Positions 36,106 through 44,549 of a stretch of DNA of 64,000 bases are shown here, piece after piece (the stretch's first letter is position 1; each line of letters opens with the position of its first letter). The stretch comes from Nodularia spumigena CCY9414 (GTDB lineage: Bacteria; Cyanobacteriota; Cyanobacteriia; Cyanobacteriales; Nostocaceae). Under the pieces are notes generated by a model. The model saw only the letters and a program-made list of their open reading frames with translations, was not told where the DNA came from and did no database searches. The DNA lies in contig NZ_CP007203.1 of assembly GCF_000340565.2 (NCBI RefSeq), forward strand, positions 1,633,030 through 1,697,029, read 5' to 3'. The position numbers and the translations under genes were made by a program.

Positions 36106-37197
36106 TCATTCCCACCCTTGCATTTCTACCAGTTCCATACATAATTCATTAATTTGCTCCAAATCAGGTCGCGCAGGTAAACTTGATTTATCGTAAACAA
36201 TTTCCATTTGGCTAACTAAATCCTCTGCCATTTTCATCACTTGTTCATAGGAATAATCGCCTCTTAAAATAGCTTTCAAATCTTCCACATCACCAGCAAT
36301 TCTTCTATCTACAATTATTTCTCCTCGTTGTAATATTTCTAATCCACTGCGTAATAATCTAATGCAGTGCATTCCATGCTTCAGGTCAAAACCAGACTTT
36401 CTTTCCATTTCCGCCCTAGCAGGATTTCTGTTTTCCTGCCAAGCTATATAAGCTTTCCATTCTCTTAAAGCTATTTGATAATTTTGGCTTTTTTGCAATA
36501 AGCGAATAAAATCTTTACGGCTATTGGTTAACTTTTGGGTATATTCTAAAGTTTCATCAGGTAAAGTGTATTGTTTCAATACTCCTTTAAAATCAATATC
36601 TGCCGTCAGCAACTTATATAATTCCTCAGCTTCTTCTAAAAATTCAATTCTGCCTCTAATTAAATGATAAAGATACTCTAGAAAAGCGTTTAATTCATCT
36701 TTAATAAGTGGCGCTTCATCTTCTATGCCAAAATCAGATGGGAGTGGTTTCTTTTGTGGTGGATTTAACAACCATTTGCGATGGGTTTCCATCTTCTTGA
36801 TTTGAGCAAAAGCATAACCAGAATAAGTATGTTTAACTTTTTTTGTGAGAAATATTCTTTTGTGCTTAATTAACTGTTGTCCAACTGATGTTAAAACAGG
36901 ATAATTCTGCAACCACAGCAATTCTAAAATATTGGGATTCGCCCCTGCTAATAACTGAATTATCTTTTTTAACTCATAAATAACTGTGTCTTCATTGTTA
37001 TCAATAAAGGGAAATATCCCTGGTTCATCCCAACCAGTATCTTTTTGTTCTATGTGGTCAAATCCCAAGTAATATCTCTTGGGTGCAATAAATACTCCCC
37101 GAAAATCAAAGTCTGACTCAGGACGATTTAACCCATAGCCGTGGCTACCAGATAAACCAATCAATATTGTTCTTTGTTCAACTTCTATTCTTTGCAT
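36106..37197 (-). CDS. RlaP-like nucleotidyltransferase (PF10127)
   Basis: 363 aa polymerase-beta-type nucleotidyltransferase. The active-site pattern is ILIGLSGSHGYGLNRPESDFDFRGVF (residues 11-36), a GSHxYGxxxxxSDxDxRG motif with paired Asp. The rest is helical and includes KIIQLLAGANPNILELLWL and FDLKHGMHCIRLLRSG, both usual for the YcgL/RlaP family. Some relatives sit in RNA repair operons with RNA ligases. No ligase is nearby here, so the substrate is unclear. The gene is AT-rich compared with neighbours and lies beside a vapC relic, which hints at an accessory insertion. Confidence 0.82.
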   Translation of the reverse strand: MQRIEVEQRTILIGLSGSHGYGLNRPESDFDFRGVFIAPKRYYLGFDHIEQKDTGWDEPGIFPFIDNNEDTVIYELKKIIQLLAGANPNILELLWLQNYPVLTSVGQQLIKHKRIFLTKKVKHTYSGYAFAQIKKMETHRKWLLNPPQKKPLPSDFGIEDEAPLIKDELNAFLEYLYHLIRGRIEFLEEAEELYKLLTADIDFKGVLKQYTLPDETLEYTQKLTNSRKDFIRLLQKSQNYQIALREWKAYIAWQENRNPARAEMERKSGFDLKHGMHCIRLLRSGLEILQRGEIIVDRRIAGDVEDLKAILRGDYSYEQVMKMAEDLVSQMEIVYDKSSLPARPDLEQINELCMELVEMQGWE

Positions 37198-37412
37198 ATT
37201 TATTGGTTAAAATATAGCCATTTTATCTAACTCAACGTGAACCGCCAATTAAGGGTATTCACTGTTTAAAAAAAGTAATAGATAAAAAAATTACGTTATC
37301 TTTACATTTCCGCAGTCATGCTTCATGGGAAAAATTTCGTATTTGTACAATTGACGTAATAATTAACAAGATTGAGGAGTTTAATTCTGTGAGCTAATGT
37401 CACTCTTAAATT

Positions 37413-37660
37413 TCACTCCCAAATCTTTTGAACTGGATATGAATCAAATGCCACATCTATACTTAATAAAGGTATCTTTTCAACTATTGCCTGAGCAATC
37501 AAAATTCTATCAAATGGGTCGCGGTGATGGTTAGGTAAATCTTCCAGAGCATAGATGTGAGATAACTCAATGGGTAATATTTGCAGGTTATTCACTTGCA
37601 TTTGAGTTTTTATTAAATTCGGAAGCGGTGAATTTAAACGTAGCTTACCAGATTGACATT
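37413..37660 (-). pseudogene. vapC toxin remnant (C-terminal PIN half)
   Basis: The C-terminal part of a PIN-domain ribonuclease toxin: GKLRLNSPLPNLI, then LPNHHRDPFDRILIAQAIVEKIPLLSIDVAFDSYPVQKIW. The last two conserved acidic positions are present. The N-terminal half with the first catalytic Asp is missing. The reading frame instead runs upstream into a 24-bp palindrome (37661-37684) that also forms the end of the MITE-like element at 48160. No antitoxin gene precedes it. It is best read as a toxin gene cut by a mobile repeat. Confidence 0.75.
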
Positions 37661-37684
37661 TATAGGACTTACGCAAGTCCTATA
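37661..37684. repeat. 24-bp palindrome, MITE-end-like
   Basis: TATAGGACTT, ACGC, AAGTCCTATA. The first 17 bases are identical to 48160-48176, the left edge of a MITE-like element. It may be two terminal repeats joined back to back after loss of the interior, or an independent small palindrome. Confidence 0.7.
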
Positions 37685-37882
37685 TTTGAGGCGATCGCAT
37701 AGCATAATTAATATATTTTAGTTGACTTAAATTCAGGTTATCTGGTAAGATAATAGATTGTCTGTCTCATTCCTGCTCGGATCAGGTAGACATATCACAA
37801 AAGCTAGCAACAGCGATCGCTCAAAACCAGAGAAATCGCCTTTAAAGCCAGCTACCTGTACGGCAAACTCAAGGACCATTCC

Positions 37883-38281
37883 ATGACCTACGCAATTATT
37901 GAAACTGGCGGTAAGCAACTAAAAGTTGAGCCAGGTCGCTTTTACGATATTGAACTGCTCCATATCGAAGCGGATGAAAAAGTTACAATAGATTCAGTAT
38001 TACTAGTACAGCATAACGGCGAAGTCACCATTGGACAGCCGTTAGTAGTAGGGGCGACTGTAGAAGGGACAGTAGTGCGGAACTTTAGAGGCCGTAAAGT
38101 CCTGGTATATAAAATGAAGCCTAAAAAGAAAACCCGCAAAAAACGGGGACATCGCCAGGAAATCACGAGACTGATGATTGATTCCATTAACTTTAATGGT
38201 GAAGTCTTTGGTCCCGAAAACGGTGTAGCTGTTGAACTTCCCGTTCTCGAAGAATCCCCTGCTGAAGCTGTTGCTGAATAA
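37883..38281 (+). CDS. rplU: 50S ribosomal protein L21
   Basis: 132 aa structural protein of the large ribosomal subunit. It has the standard start [24 protein letters not shown], the [15 protein letters not shown] region, and the basic loop [16 protein letters not shown] that contacts 23S rRNA. The C-terminus has an acidic extension (about 20 residues ending EAVAE) common in cyanobacteria. It is directly followed by rpmA (27 bp gap), the usual operon. The 150 bp before it has short complementary segments that could form a leader structure, not assigned further. Confidence 0.97.
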   Translation: MTYAIIETGGKQLKVEPGRFYDIELLHIEADEKVTIDSVLLVQHNGEVTIGQPLVVGATVEGTVVRNFRGRKVLVYKMKPKKKTRKKRGHRQEITRLMIDSINFNGEVFGPENGVAVELPVLEESPAEAVAE

Positions 38282-38308
38282 TAATTAGAAAAAACACAAG
38301 AGGTAATT

Positions 38309-38590
38309 ATGGCTCATAAGAAAGGTACTGGTAGTACTCGTAACGGTCGCGACTCTAATGCTCAACGCCTGGGCGTAAAGCGCTATGGTGGTCAAACTGT
38401 GCTTGCGGGAAATATTCTCGTGCGTCAGCGTGGTACCAAAGTTCACCCCGGAAATAACGTCGGTATTGGCAGCGATGACACTCTATTTGCTTTGATTGAA
38501 GGTGTAGTAACCTTTGAGAGAAAAGGTAAATCCCGCAAAAAAGTTAGCGTTTATCCAGTCGCTGCGCCAGTTGAAGCAGCAGCTGTTTAG
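38309..38590 (+). CDS. rpmA: 50S ribosomal protein L27
   Basis: 93 aa ribosomal protein at the peptidyl transferase centre. It starts [29 protein letters not shown] and includes [19 protein letters not shown], both highly conserved. The very N-terminal AHKKG form without a cleavable extension is usual outside Firmicutes. A CAAGAGGTAATT ribosome binding site precedes the ATG. It forms an operon with rplU. Confidence 0.97.
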   Translation: MAHKKGTGSTRNGRDSNAQRLGVKRYGGQTVLAGNILVRQRGTKVHPGNNVGIGSDDTLFALIEGVVTFERKGKSRKKVSVYPVAAPVEAAAV

Positions 38591-38617
38591 ATTTGGTTGG
38601 GTGGGTACTCCCCACCC

Positions 38618-39055
38618 TCATAGTTGCTGGGAAAATCCCAAATGCAGGACTTTACCCAAGGCTAAACCTGCTAATGAAAATATCAATGTAATTAAAAAAG
38701 CTTGTCCTTGCTTATACCCAGCAGTTTGAAAGTCAATTCTGGCTAATATACCAGCAGAAATAATCAGCAAGGTATCCAGAAATATTCGGAACCAAGCCAG
38801 CATTAAAAAAAATAAAAATGCGCCAAAAGTGGCAACAGCAAAAGACCTGATATTTGATTGCAGGAATAGATTAGAGTATTTTGATATTGCCGACCAAGGA
38901 ATAGTCAAGCTAGCCACTAAAAGTGAAACAGCAAGTATAAAAGTTATCCACACATACAAAGGGGCTTGTGTTTCAGATAATGCCCAACCCAATGTACCGT
39001 AGCTAAACAGTACCAGCACTAAGGAAATCCAGGGAAGTGTTTTCACAATTGTCAT
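38618..39055 (-). CDS. Hypothetical membrane protein, 145 aa
   Basis: Four hydrophobic helices: WISLVLVLFSYGTLGWAL, VWITFILAVSLLVASLTI, FAVATFGAFLFFLMLAWFRIF, and GQAFLITLIFSLAGLALG. No charged catalytic motif is visible. The protein looks like a conserved cyanobacterial membrane protein without assigned function. It is convergent with rpmA, with only ~28 bp between the stop codons. Confidence 0.7.
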   Translation of the reverse strand: MTIVKTLPWISLVLVLFSYGTLGWALSETQAPLYVWITFILAVSLLVASLTIPWSAISKYSNLFLQSNIRSFAVATFGAFLFFLMLAWFRIFLDTLLIISAGILARIDFQTAGYKQGQAFLITLIFSLAGLALGKVLHLGFSQQL

Positions 39056-39595
39056 GGGTCAGTGTAACCACTAGCGGCTCAATCTGTAATTTAACAAGTA
39101 TATGGTGCAACCAAAACCCTGGTTTTACTTGAATTGTTATAGCAACCGCCAGGGTTGTTATGACATGACAAAATTCCCAAACCAATTCACCCTAGGGGCG
39201 GGTTTACTAATATCCTGGTTGATATTGAATGATATCTATGATAGCTTGCGTGGCGTAGCCATACCCGCCCCTACTTTTGACTTTTGACTTTTGACTTTTG
39301 CTATATCTCCCCTAAAATATATTTTTGTATAGTGAAAACCTGTAGGCTGACAGGTGAGATCACAAAGGCTAACTAGAAAAAAGCTTTAGTGAGAATATTT
39401 TGGCTGCAATGGCTTAGACTATAGGTTTATCATCCTATTTTTTATAGATGAAATCAATAGGCTGTTATGCTCTTGCCAAGAAAACTCAACCACTTGCACC
39501 AGAATAATGGCATAAACTAGTTAAATATTTGCGTAAACATTTGTAAACTATTAACAGCCGAGTTGCCACACGTCACATCTTGTTAAGGACTTATC
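39056..39595. other. Intergenic region before cruF
   Basis: 540 bp with no supported gene. It contains an inverted-repeat element at 39194-39272 and a TTTTGAC heptamer tract (about 39274-39300). The remainder up to 39595 is AT-rich and should carry the cruF promoter. A 61-codon frame at 39102-39287 is formed from the repeats and is not accepted. Confidence 0.5.
39194..39272. repeat. Inverted-repeat element (AGGGGCGGGT / ACCCGCCCCT)
   Basis: 10-bp perfect arms at 39194-39203 and 39263-39272 enclose ~59 bp that includes CTTGCGTGGCGTAGCCA. This looks like a small dispersed repeat. Confidence 0.65.
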
Positions 39596-40504
39596 ATGAA
39601 ACAACTTGTAATCGCGGAGCGCGTATGCCTGATTGGTCATATCGTGTCAATGGTGTTTGGATTAGTAGGCATACTACTAGTTGTACCTAATGCCGAAGTA
39701 ATTTTCCATGTATCTGAATTTGGACAAACCGCCATACAGTGGAGTATGTCCGGTGGTGGTGTGGTCTATATGATCTTGGGAACAGCAGCTGTATTTTTAT
39801 ATGGTTTGCGAACCTTGGGTTTGGGTAGAATTTTGGCATTTATGCTACCCGCAATATTCATTTCTTTGGGTAGTGAACTACTAGGAACCAGTACAGGATT
39901 TCCTTTCGGTCACTACAGCTATCTCAGTGGCTTGGGCTATAAAATCGCTGGTTTAGTGCCGTTCACAATTCCCCTGTCATGGTTTTATGTGGGATGCTCT
40001 TCTTACCTGCTGGCGCGTGCTGGTTTAGAAGTGGATACAAAACCTAGCTGGTGGCGACATATCTGTGCTATCGGTTTGGGTTCTTTGTGCTTGACTTCTT
40101 GGGATTTTGTGCTAGACCCAGCCATGAGTCAAACTTCTCTCCCCTTCTGGTATTGGCAACAACCGGGGCCGTTCTTTGGAATGCCTTATCAAAACTTTGC
40201 GGGCTGGTTGGGTACTGGTGCTGTATTTATGACTGTGGCGGCTTTGCTATGGAACAGTAACCCGATCAAATTTGAGCGATCGCAACTCAATGTACCCTTA
40301 GTAGTATATTTAGCTAACTTTGGTTTTGCTACAGTCATGAGTTTAGCTGCTGGGTTCACCATTCCTGTAGGATTAGGCTTTGTACTAGGTGTAGCTCCTT
40401 CTTTAGCACTGTGGTTAAAAGGTTCAGCCGTATCTGCCCAAATTGATACAGAATCAACAACCAACGAAGTTTCAGTGGCAAATATTAAAGTTGCTTTGAA
40501 ATAA
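39596..40504 (+). CDS. cruF: Carotenoid 1',2'-hydratase CruF
   Basis: Integral membrane enzyme that hydroxylates the C-1' position of gamma-carotene or related pigments during synthesis of myxol glycosides. 302 aa with about eight hydrophobic segments. Motifs I associate with CruF are GTSTGFPFGHYSYLSGLGYKI, TIPLSWFYVG, SWDFVLDPAMS, and PYQNFAGWLGTGAVF. It is followed at ~150 bp by cruG on the same strand, which is the usual pairing in this pathway. Confidence 0.92.
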   Translation: MKQLVIAERVCLIGHIVSMVFGLVGILLVVPNAEVIFHVSEFGQTAIQWSMSGGGVVYMILGTAAVFLYGLRTLGLGRILAFMLPAIFISLGSELLGTSTGFPFGHYSYLSGLGYKIAGLVPFTIPLSWFYVGCSSYLLARAGLEVDTKPSWWRHICAIGLGSLCLTSWDFVLDPAMSQTSLPFWYWQQPGPFFGMPYQNFAGWLGTGAVFMTVAALLWNSNPIKFERSQLNVPLVVYLANFGFATVMSLAAGFTIPVGLGFVLGVAPSLALWLKGSAVSAQIDTESTTNEVSVANIKVALK

Positions 40505-40652
40505 AAATATGGGACAGGAAGACAACCAATACCGCAACAGCAAAGGCGGTGAGGATATGACAAAATCCCAAAAACAAAGTCACAGCAAGCATTTTATTTT
40601 TGACTTTTGCCATATGTCCCCTAACCCATTCTTTGTGTAATCACCATACCTA

Positions 40653-41837
40653 TTGCAAAATACTTTTACTGTGGAAAACGCTTTAACAGTAGAAAGCGTC
40701 ATAACTTTTCTATTGCTACTTATCCAAATACCAGCAACAGCCATTCTCCTTTCCCGTCTGGTAAAGGGGCCAAGAAGACTTCCGCCCCTCCAACCCCAAC
40801 AGCCAACACCTGAGCTTCTGGGTACTGTCAGCGTTGTGGTTCCGACGTTAAACGAGGCACTTCGCATTAGTCCTCTGTTATCTGGCTTAAGTCGGCAAAG
40901 TTACGAAGTTCGAGAAATTATTGTCGTAGATAGTAATTCCCAGGATGGTACGCCGGATTTAGTCAAAACTGCACAGCAGCAAGACCCCCGTTTTCGCTTA
41001 ATGACTGATGACCCCTTACCTGCTAATTGGGTGGGTCGTCCTTGGGCGTTACATAACGGCTTTTTGCATAGTTCTGAAGCCAGTCAGTGGTTTCTGGGGA
41101 TGGATGCTGATACCCAACCAGACCCAGGTCTAGTTGCTAGTTTAGTGAAGACCGCAGAAGCCCAAGAATATGATTTAGTTTCCCTTTCGCCGCAGTTTAT
41201 CCTTCAGTATCCCGGTGAATGCTTGCTGCAACCGGCATTATTAATGACTCTGCTGTATAGGTTCGACCCGGCGGGAATTACCACCGAACAACCAGAACGG
41301 GTAATGGCCAATGGGCAGTGCTTTTTGTGTCGCCGTTCTGTTTTAGCCGCAGTAGGTGGTTATACCAGTGCTAGAAGTTCTTTTTGTGATGATGTCACAT
41401 TAGCGCGACATATTGCGGCTCAAGGCTTTAAGGTGGGCTTTTTGGATGGCGCAAAGGTGCTGAAGGTGCGGATGTATGAGGGCGCGGTAGAGACTTGGAA
41501 GGAATGGGGGCGCAGTCTGGATTTGAAAGACGCATCTCCATCTGCTCAAGTTTGGGGGGATTTATGGTTACTTTCAGCAGTTCAGGGTTTACCTTTGTTG
41601 GTTGTCCTCAGTTGCTGGTTAATTTCTTTGAATCCTCTGTTATTAGGCTTAAATGTATTTCTGTTGGTGATTCGTTTTGCTATGCTATTGGCGATCGCAC
41701 CTTCATACGACCGCAAAAATGCTCAAGGCGGCTGGTTATTTTGGCTTTCTCCTTTAGCTGATCCCATCGCTGTACTGCGAATCTTTCTATCAGCGTTGCA
41801 TACCCCAAAGGAGTGGCGAGGAAGAAAGTATAACTGA
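40653..41837 (+). CDS. cruG: Carotenoid 2'-O-glycosyltransferase CruG
   Basis: GT2-type glycosyltransferase that attaches the sugar to myxol-type carotenoids. An N-terminal helix (about residues 10-28) precedes the catalytic domain: VVVPTLNEALRIS, REIIVVDSNSQDGTPD, and the metal-binding MDADTQPDPG. The acceptor region FCDDVTLARHIAAQGFKVGF and the GT2 RSLDLKDAS motif follow, and two to three C-terminal helices anchor it. The start is TTG at 40653; a GTG six codons later is an alternative. It is downstream of cruF, which agrees with a shared role in myxol glycoside synthesis. Confidence 0.9.
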   Translation: MQNTFTVENALTVESVITFLLLLIQIPATAILLSRLVKGPRRLPPLQPQQPTPELLGTVSVVVPTLNEALRISPLLSGLSRQSYEVREIIVVDSNSQDGTPDLVKTAQQQDPRFRLMTDDPLPANWVGRPWALHNGFLHSSEASQWFLGMDADTQPDPGLVASLVKTAEAQEYDLVSLSPQFILQYPGECLLQPALLMTLLYRFDPAGITTEQPERVMANGQCFLCRRSVLAAVGGYTSARSSFCDDVTLARHIAAQGFKVGFLDGAKVLKVRMYEGAVETWKEWGRSLDLKDASPSAQVWGDLWLLSAVQGLPLLVVLSCWLISLNPLLLGLNVFLLVIRFAMLLAIAPSYDRKNAQGGWLFWLSPLADPIAVLRIFLSALHTPKEWRGRKYN

Positions 41838-42201
41838 TTCACCCCACCCCCAGCCCCTCCTGTGCAAGCGAGGAGGGGGGTAAGAGCAAGTCCTAAGTTG
41901 ACAATTTCATAGACAAAACTATACTTATATTGACAAAAATCAATATATATTTTAGGAAAAAATCAACTACTTGATATATAATACGGTGATATCAAGTATT
42001 GAATTGAGACTATTGCCGACGCGAAAACCAAGCAATGATGGTGGTAGTCTTTTTCAGAAACTTAATTGGAACACAATCGCGTCTGGCTAAGGCGTGAAAG
42101 TCTACTGAGGGATAACTGCTCCCATGCTCCCGTTGAAGTAGAAAGTAAAGTCTAGTTTTGTCTAGGTTTTATATAGCAGGTATATTTAGGGGTGTTACTG
42201 A
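41838..42201. other. Structured intergenic region between cruG and rnhA
   Basis: 364 bp between convergent genes. After a CACCCCACCCCCAGCCCC repeat (about 41842-41880) there is a perfect inverted repeat TACTTGATAT (41968-41977) / ATATCAAGTA (41989-41998). The next ~170 bp ends with GGGATAACTGCTCCCATGCT and CCCGTTGAAGTAGAAAG. That sequence resembles, from memory, the non-coding right end (omegaRNA region) of cyanobacterial tnpB transposons. No tnpB frame is present. Confidence 0.45.
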
Positions 42202-43140
42202 TCATATTTCGTCTTCGGTTTCTAGGCGATCGCCTCCGGCACTGCGCGAACCGCAATCGCCTCGTTCCAGTTCCCAGAGAATTTGATTTCCTTCGCGTCT
42301 TACCCGTGACACTATCCAGTTCCGCCAGCGCCACTCGTCTCCCCGACTAGTTACAGCACTGGCGTGGACATCCATCAAGTCTGCTAGTTCAGAACTGGTG
42401 ATTAAGTAGCCTTTTTCCGAAATTTCCTCAGCTATACGCAGAGTCTCCAGCAAGTTTTTGAGTTGCTTTACCCTGGTTGTAGACAGTTTTTCTTCATTTG
42501 CGGCCGCAGCTTGTGCGCTGGATGGTTCCATAGCGTTTATATCTGAGATCAAAGTACTGTTATCTTGTGTACTTTTGTGAAGTATTGTAGATTTAGATTC
42601 ATAATCGGCTACTTTTTCTACATTTGCTTCACCTAAAGAATGTAAAGATTTGTAGGACTCAGTAGCGGATAATTCTTGTAGAGATGGGATTTGACCGCTA
42701 GCAAAGGAGCGAGCAATCACATCACAGCGCTCGTTACCTATGTTACCAGAATGTCCCCGGACGTGTTGCCAATTTACTTGGCGAGTATTGAGTTGATCGA
42801 GAAGTTCTAAAAGTTCTTGGTTCTGGACAGGTTTACCGTCTGCTTTTTTCCAGCCTCTTTTTTTCCATCCTGGTAACCACTTAGTCACGCAGTTGATCAA
42901 GTATTCGCTATCGGTATAGAGGGTGATGGGTTCAGCTTGTCCTGATGCGTGGAAGAAATTTAAAGCTGCGATCGCCGCTTGCATTTCCATTTTATTATTA
43001 GTCGTATAGCTGGCAGCATCACCCATTTCGTGGATTTTGCCATCACTGAAATAAGCGACCACACCCCAACCCCCAGGGCCAGGGTTCCCAGTACAAGCGC
43101 CATCGGTGTAGATGCTTTGAATTTTGCGTTGGTTGGACAT
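42202..43140 (-). CDS. rnhA: Ribonuclease HI with C-terminal extension
   Basis: Cleaves RNA in RNA-DNA hybrids. The RNase H domain is residues 1-150: IYTDGACTGNPGPGGWGVV (Asp), NNKMEMQAAI (Glu), LYTDSEYLIN (Asp), and WQHVRGHSGNIGNERCDVIA (Asp/His), so the active site is complete. About 160 residues follow: a low-complexity linker and a C-terminal unit (KQLKNLLETLRIAEEI ... ITSSELADLMDVHASAVTSRG ... WRWRNWIVSRV) with HTH-like character. This extension is longer than in typical ~155 aa enzymes. MSNQRKIQ is chosen as the start; the frame is open to 43161. Confidence 0.92.
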   Translation of the reverse strand: MSNQRKIQSIYTDGACTGNPGPGGWGVVAYFSDGKIHEMGDAASYTTNNKMEMQAAIAALNFFHASGQAEPITLYTDSEYLINCVTKWLPGWKKRGWKKADGKPVQNQELLELLDQLNTRQVNWQHVRGHSGNIGNERCDVIARSFASGQIPSLQELSATESYKSLHSLGEANVEKVADYESKSTILHKSTQDNSTLISDINAMEPSSAQAAAANEEKLSTTRVKQLKNLLETLRIAEEISEKGYLITSSELADLMDVHASAVTSRGDEWRWRNWIVSRVRREGNQILWELERGDCGSRSAGGDRLETEDEI

Positions 43141-43337
43141 AGTGAAGATATCGCACTGCATTGATACGCAGGGGAAAATTAGCGGCGAAAGATGCGAAGC
43201 AATATATAGGTTAACGCAACCAAAAGAAAAATCAATAGATATCTCTGAAAAGAGTATACAAATATCCTATTACTAGGTTTTTAATAACTCTAGCAGCTTT
43301 ACTCTCCCTAACAATTTACGCCAACGCGGTGTCGATG

Positions 43338-44375
43338 TTATTCAAATTCTAATTGATATAAACGCAACCCTTCTTTAGCACTCAAGTCAAACTTTAACCC
43401 AACTTCCATCCCAGTAGTTGTTTGTAAATCATTCACTGAAATACCATCAATTTGAATACTGTTGATAGCAACCAAATAGCAGCAAGATGTCTGTTCACTG
43501 ACTAATAAAAGGTTGTTGCCAACGGATAACTTAATTTCTCCAACTTTTGCAACTCCAGCATTAGACTTCTTGAACCACTCAGTAATTTTGCCAATCTCTC
43601 TAATCTGCCCTATTGATTCCTTGCGTTTAATCACCTGATAAGTTACTAACTCAGCAAGTGCTTGGGACAAAGCATCTACAAAGTCACATAATTCTAATAA
43701 TGTACTAGCCCCTAGAACTTCATCAGGGAAACCGTGTGCTGCATCATTACGATAGCTAATAAATTCATTAAGTTCTCCTTCCGCACTATTCTGATCTCCT
43801 CTAATTTCTTCTAAAAAATATTTGATGGATCTATGTTTTTCAACCCATGCCCAAGCGTTTGATATACCAGCATTTGCACATAATCTTTCTAAAGTTTCTC
43901 GGCGTAAGTTCTGTTCATGAATGAGAAAAGCATCTGGCAGTAATTCATACTTTTTCTCACCAGTAGTCCCATCAAATAAACCTTGCATAACTTTCTTGAC
44001 AGTAAGGCGTTCATACCTGCTTTTGTTCAGTTCAGTCAGTAATCTTCCTACTCCTAGCTGGTGAGTAGTTCTGATTGTTTTCTCCAAATCTGAATAGCAG
44101 GGATATAATCCTGGTAAAAGTATTAACCAATCACTAATTAATTCTTCTACAAAACGCTCATAAATTGCATATAAGCGTGTTAATACAGCACATTGATCGT
44201 AAATTCTCCATTCTCTCGCTTTCGGTATATCTTGCAAAAGTTCATTGAGGACTAATTCTGTTTCTTCGCATATTTTCGTCTTAAATAAAGCACCGGAAGC
44301 AAACGAAATCTCCATCAGCCTATTATTAGTTTTAATAATGGAACGGACAGTATTAATATTAACTTTTGCTGTCAT
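43338..44375 (-). CDS. HEPN-like nuclease, MAE_28990/MAE_18760 family
   Basis: About 345 aa, mostly helical. The HEPN ribonuclease motif Rx4H is visible as YRNDAAHG (R209, H214 in this numbering). The N-terminal section includes REWRIYDQCAVLTRLYAIYERFVEELISDWL. The family is tied to toxin-antitoxin and phage-defence loci and is often encoded beside DUF262 proteins, as here. The ATG at 44375 is preferred to 44393 because GAGGA lies at ideal distance before it. It follows the DUF262 gene; if the frameshift there is corrected, the gap is only about 24 bp. RNA cleavage is inferred from the motif. Confidence 0.82.
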   Translation of the reverse strand: MTAKVNINTVRSIIKTNNRLMEISFASGALFKTKICEETELVLNELLQDIPKAREWRIYDQCAVLTRLYAIYERFVEELISDWLILLPGLYPCYSDLEKTIRTTHQLGVGRLLTELNKSRYERLTVKKVMQGLFDGTTGEKKYELLPDAFLIHEQNLRRETLERLCANAGISNAWAWVEKHRSIKYFLEEIRGDQNSAEGELNEFISYRNDAAHGFPDEVLGASTLLELCDFVDALSQALAELVTYQVIKRKESIGQIREIGKITEWFKKSNAGVAKVGEIKLSVGNNLLLVSEQTSCCYLVAINSIQIDGISVNDLQTTTGMEVGLKFDLSAKEGLRLYQLEFE

Positions 44376-44399
44376 TAAAATTTCCTCAAACATCGCTCT

Positions 44400-44549
44400 T
44401 TAACCTGCGATGATTTGGGATAGCATTTCATCGAATAATCTAATTCTCTTTTTAATATCAGACTGAGTTCGACCTCCACCTGTAAATAGCTTTGATGTAT
44501 CTTCTCTAAATAGCCTTTTTGTCTCTTCAATTACTATTATTTTTTTTTT
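44400..44549 (-). other. A10 slippage tract and out-of-frame DUF262 C-terminus
   Basis: On the coding strand GTAG is followed by ten A residues (plus-strand T10 at 44540-44549), then TAATAGTAATTGA, which ends the DUF262 frame. Removing one A opens another frame for about 46 more codons, reading VIEETKRLFREDTSKLF, then TGGGRTQSDIKKRIRLFDEM, to a stop at 44400-44402. That tail resembles the normal end of DUF262 proteins. This could be a real mutation, a phase-variable or transcription-slippage site, or a sequencing error. Confidence 0.8.

Noticed and set aside
37733..37918. Short minus-strand frame upstream of the vapC relic as its antitoxin
   Set aside because: It overlaps the start and leader of rplU and shows no antitoxin-like sequence.
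39102..39287. 61-codon plus-strand frame
   Set aside because: Most of it is translated from an inverted-repeat element and the frame ends in a TTTTGAC tract.
42152..42334. Short minus-strand frame overlapping rnhA
   Set aside because: It lies in another frame of the rnhA C-terminus and intergenic DNA, with no support.
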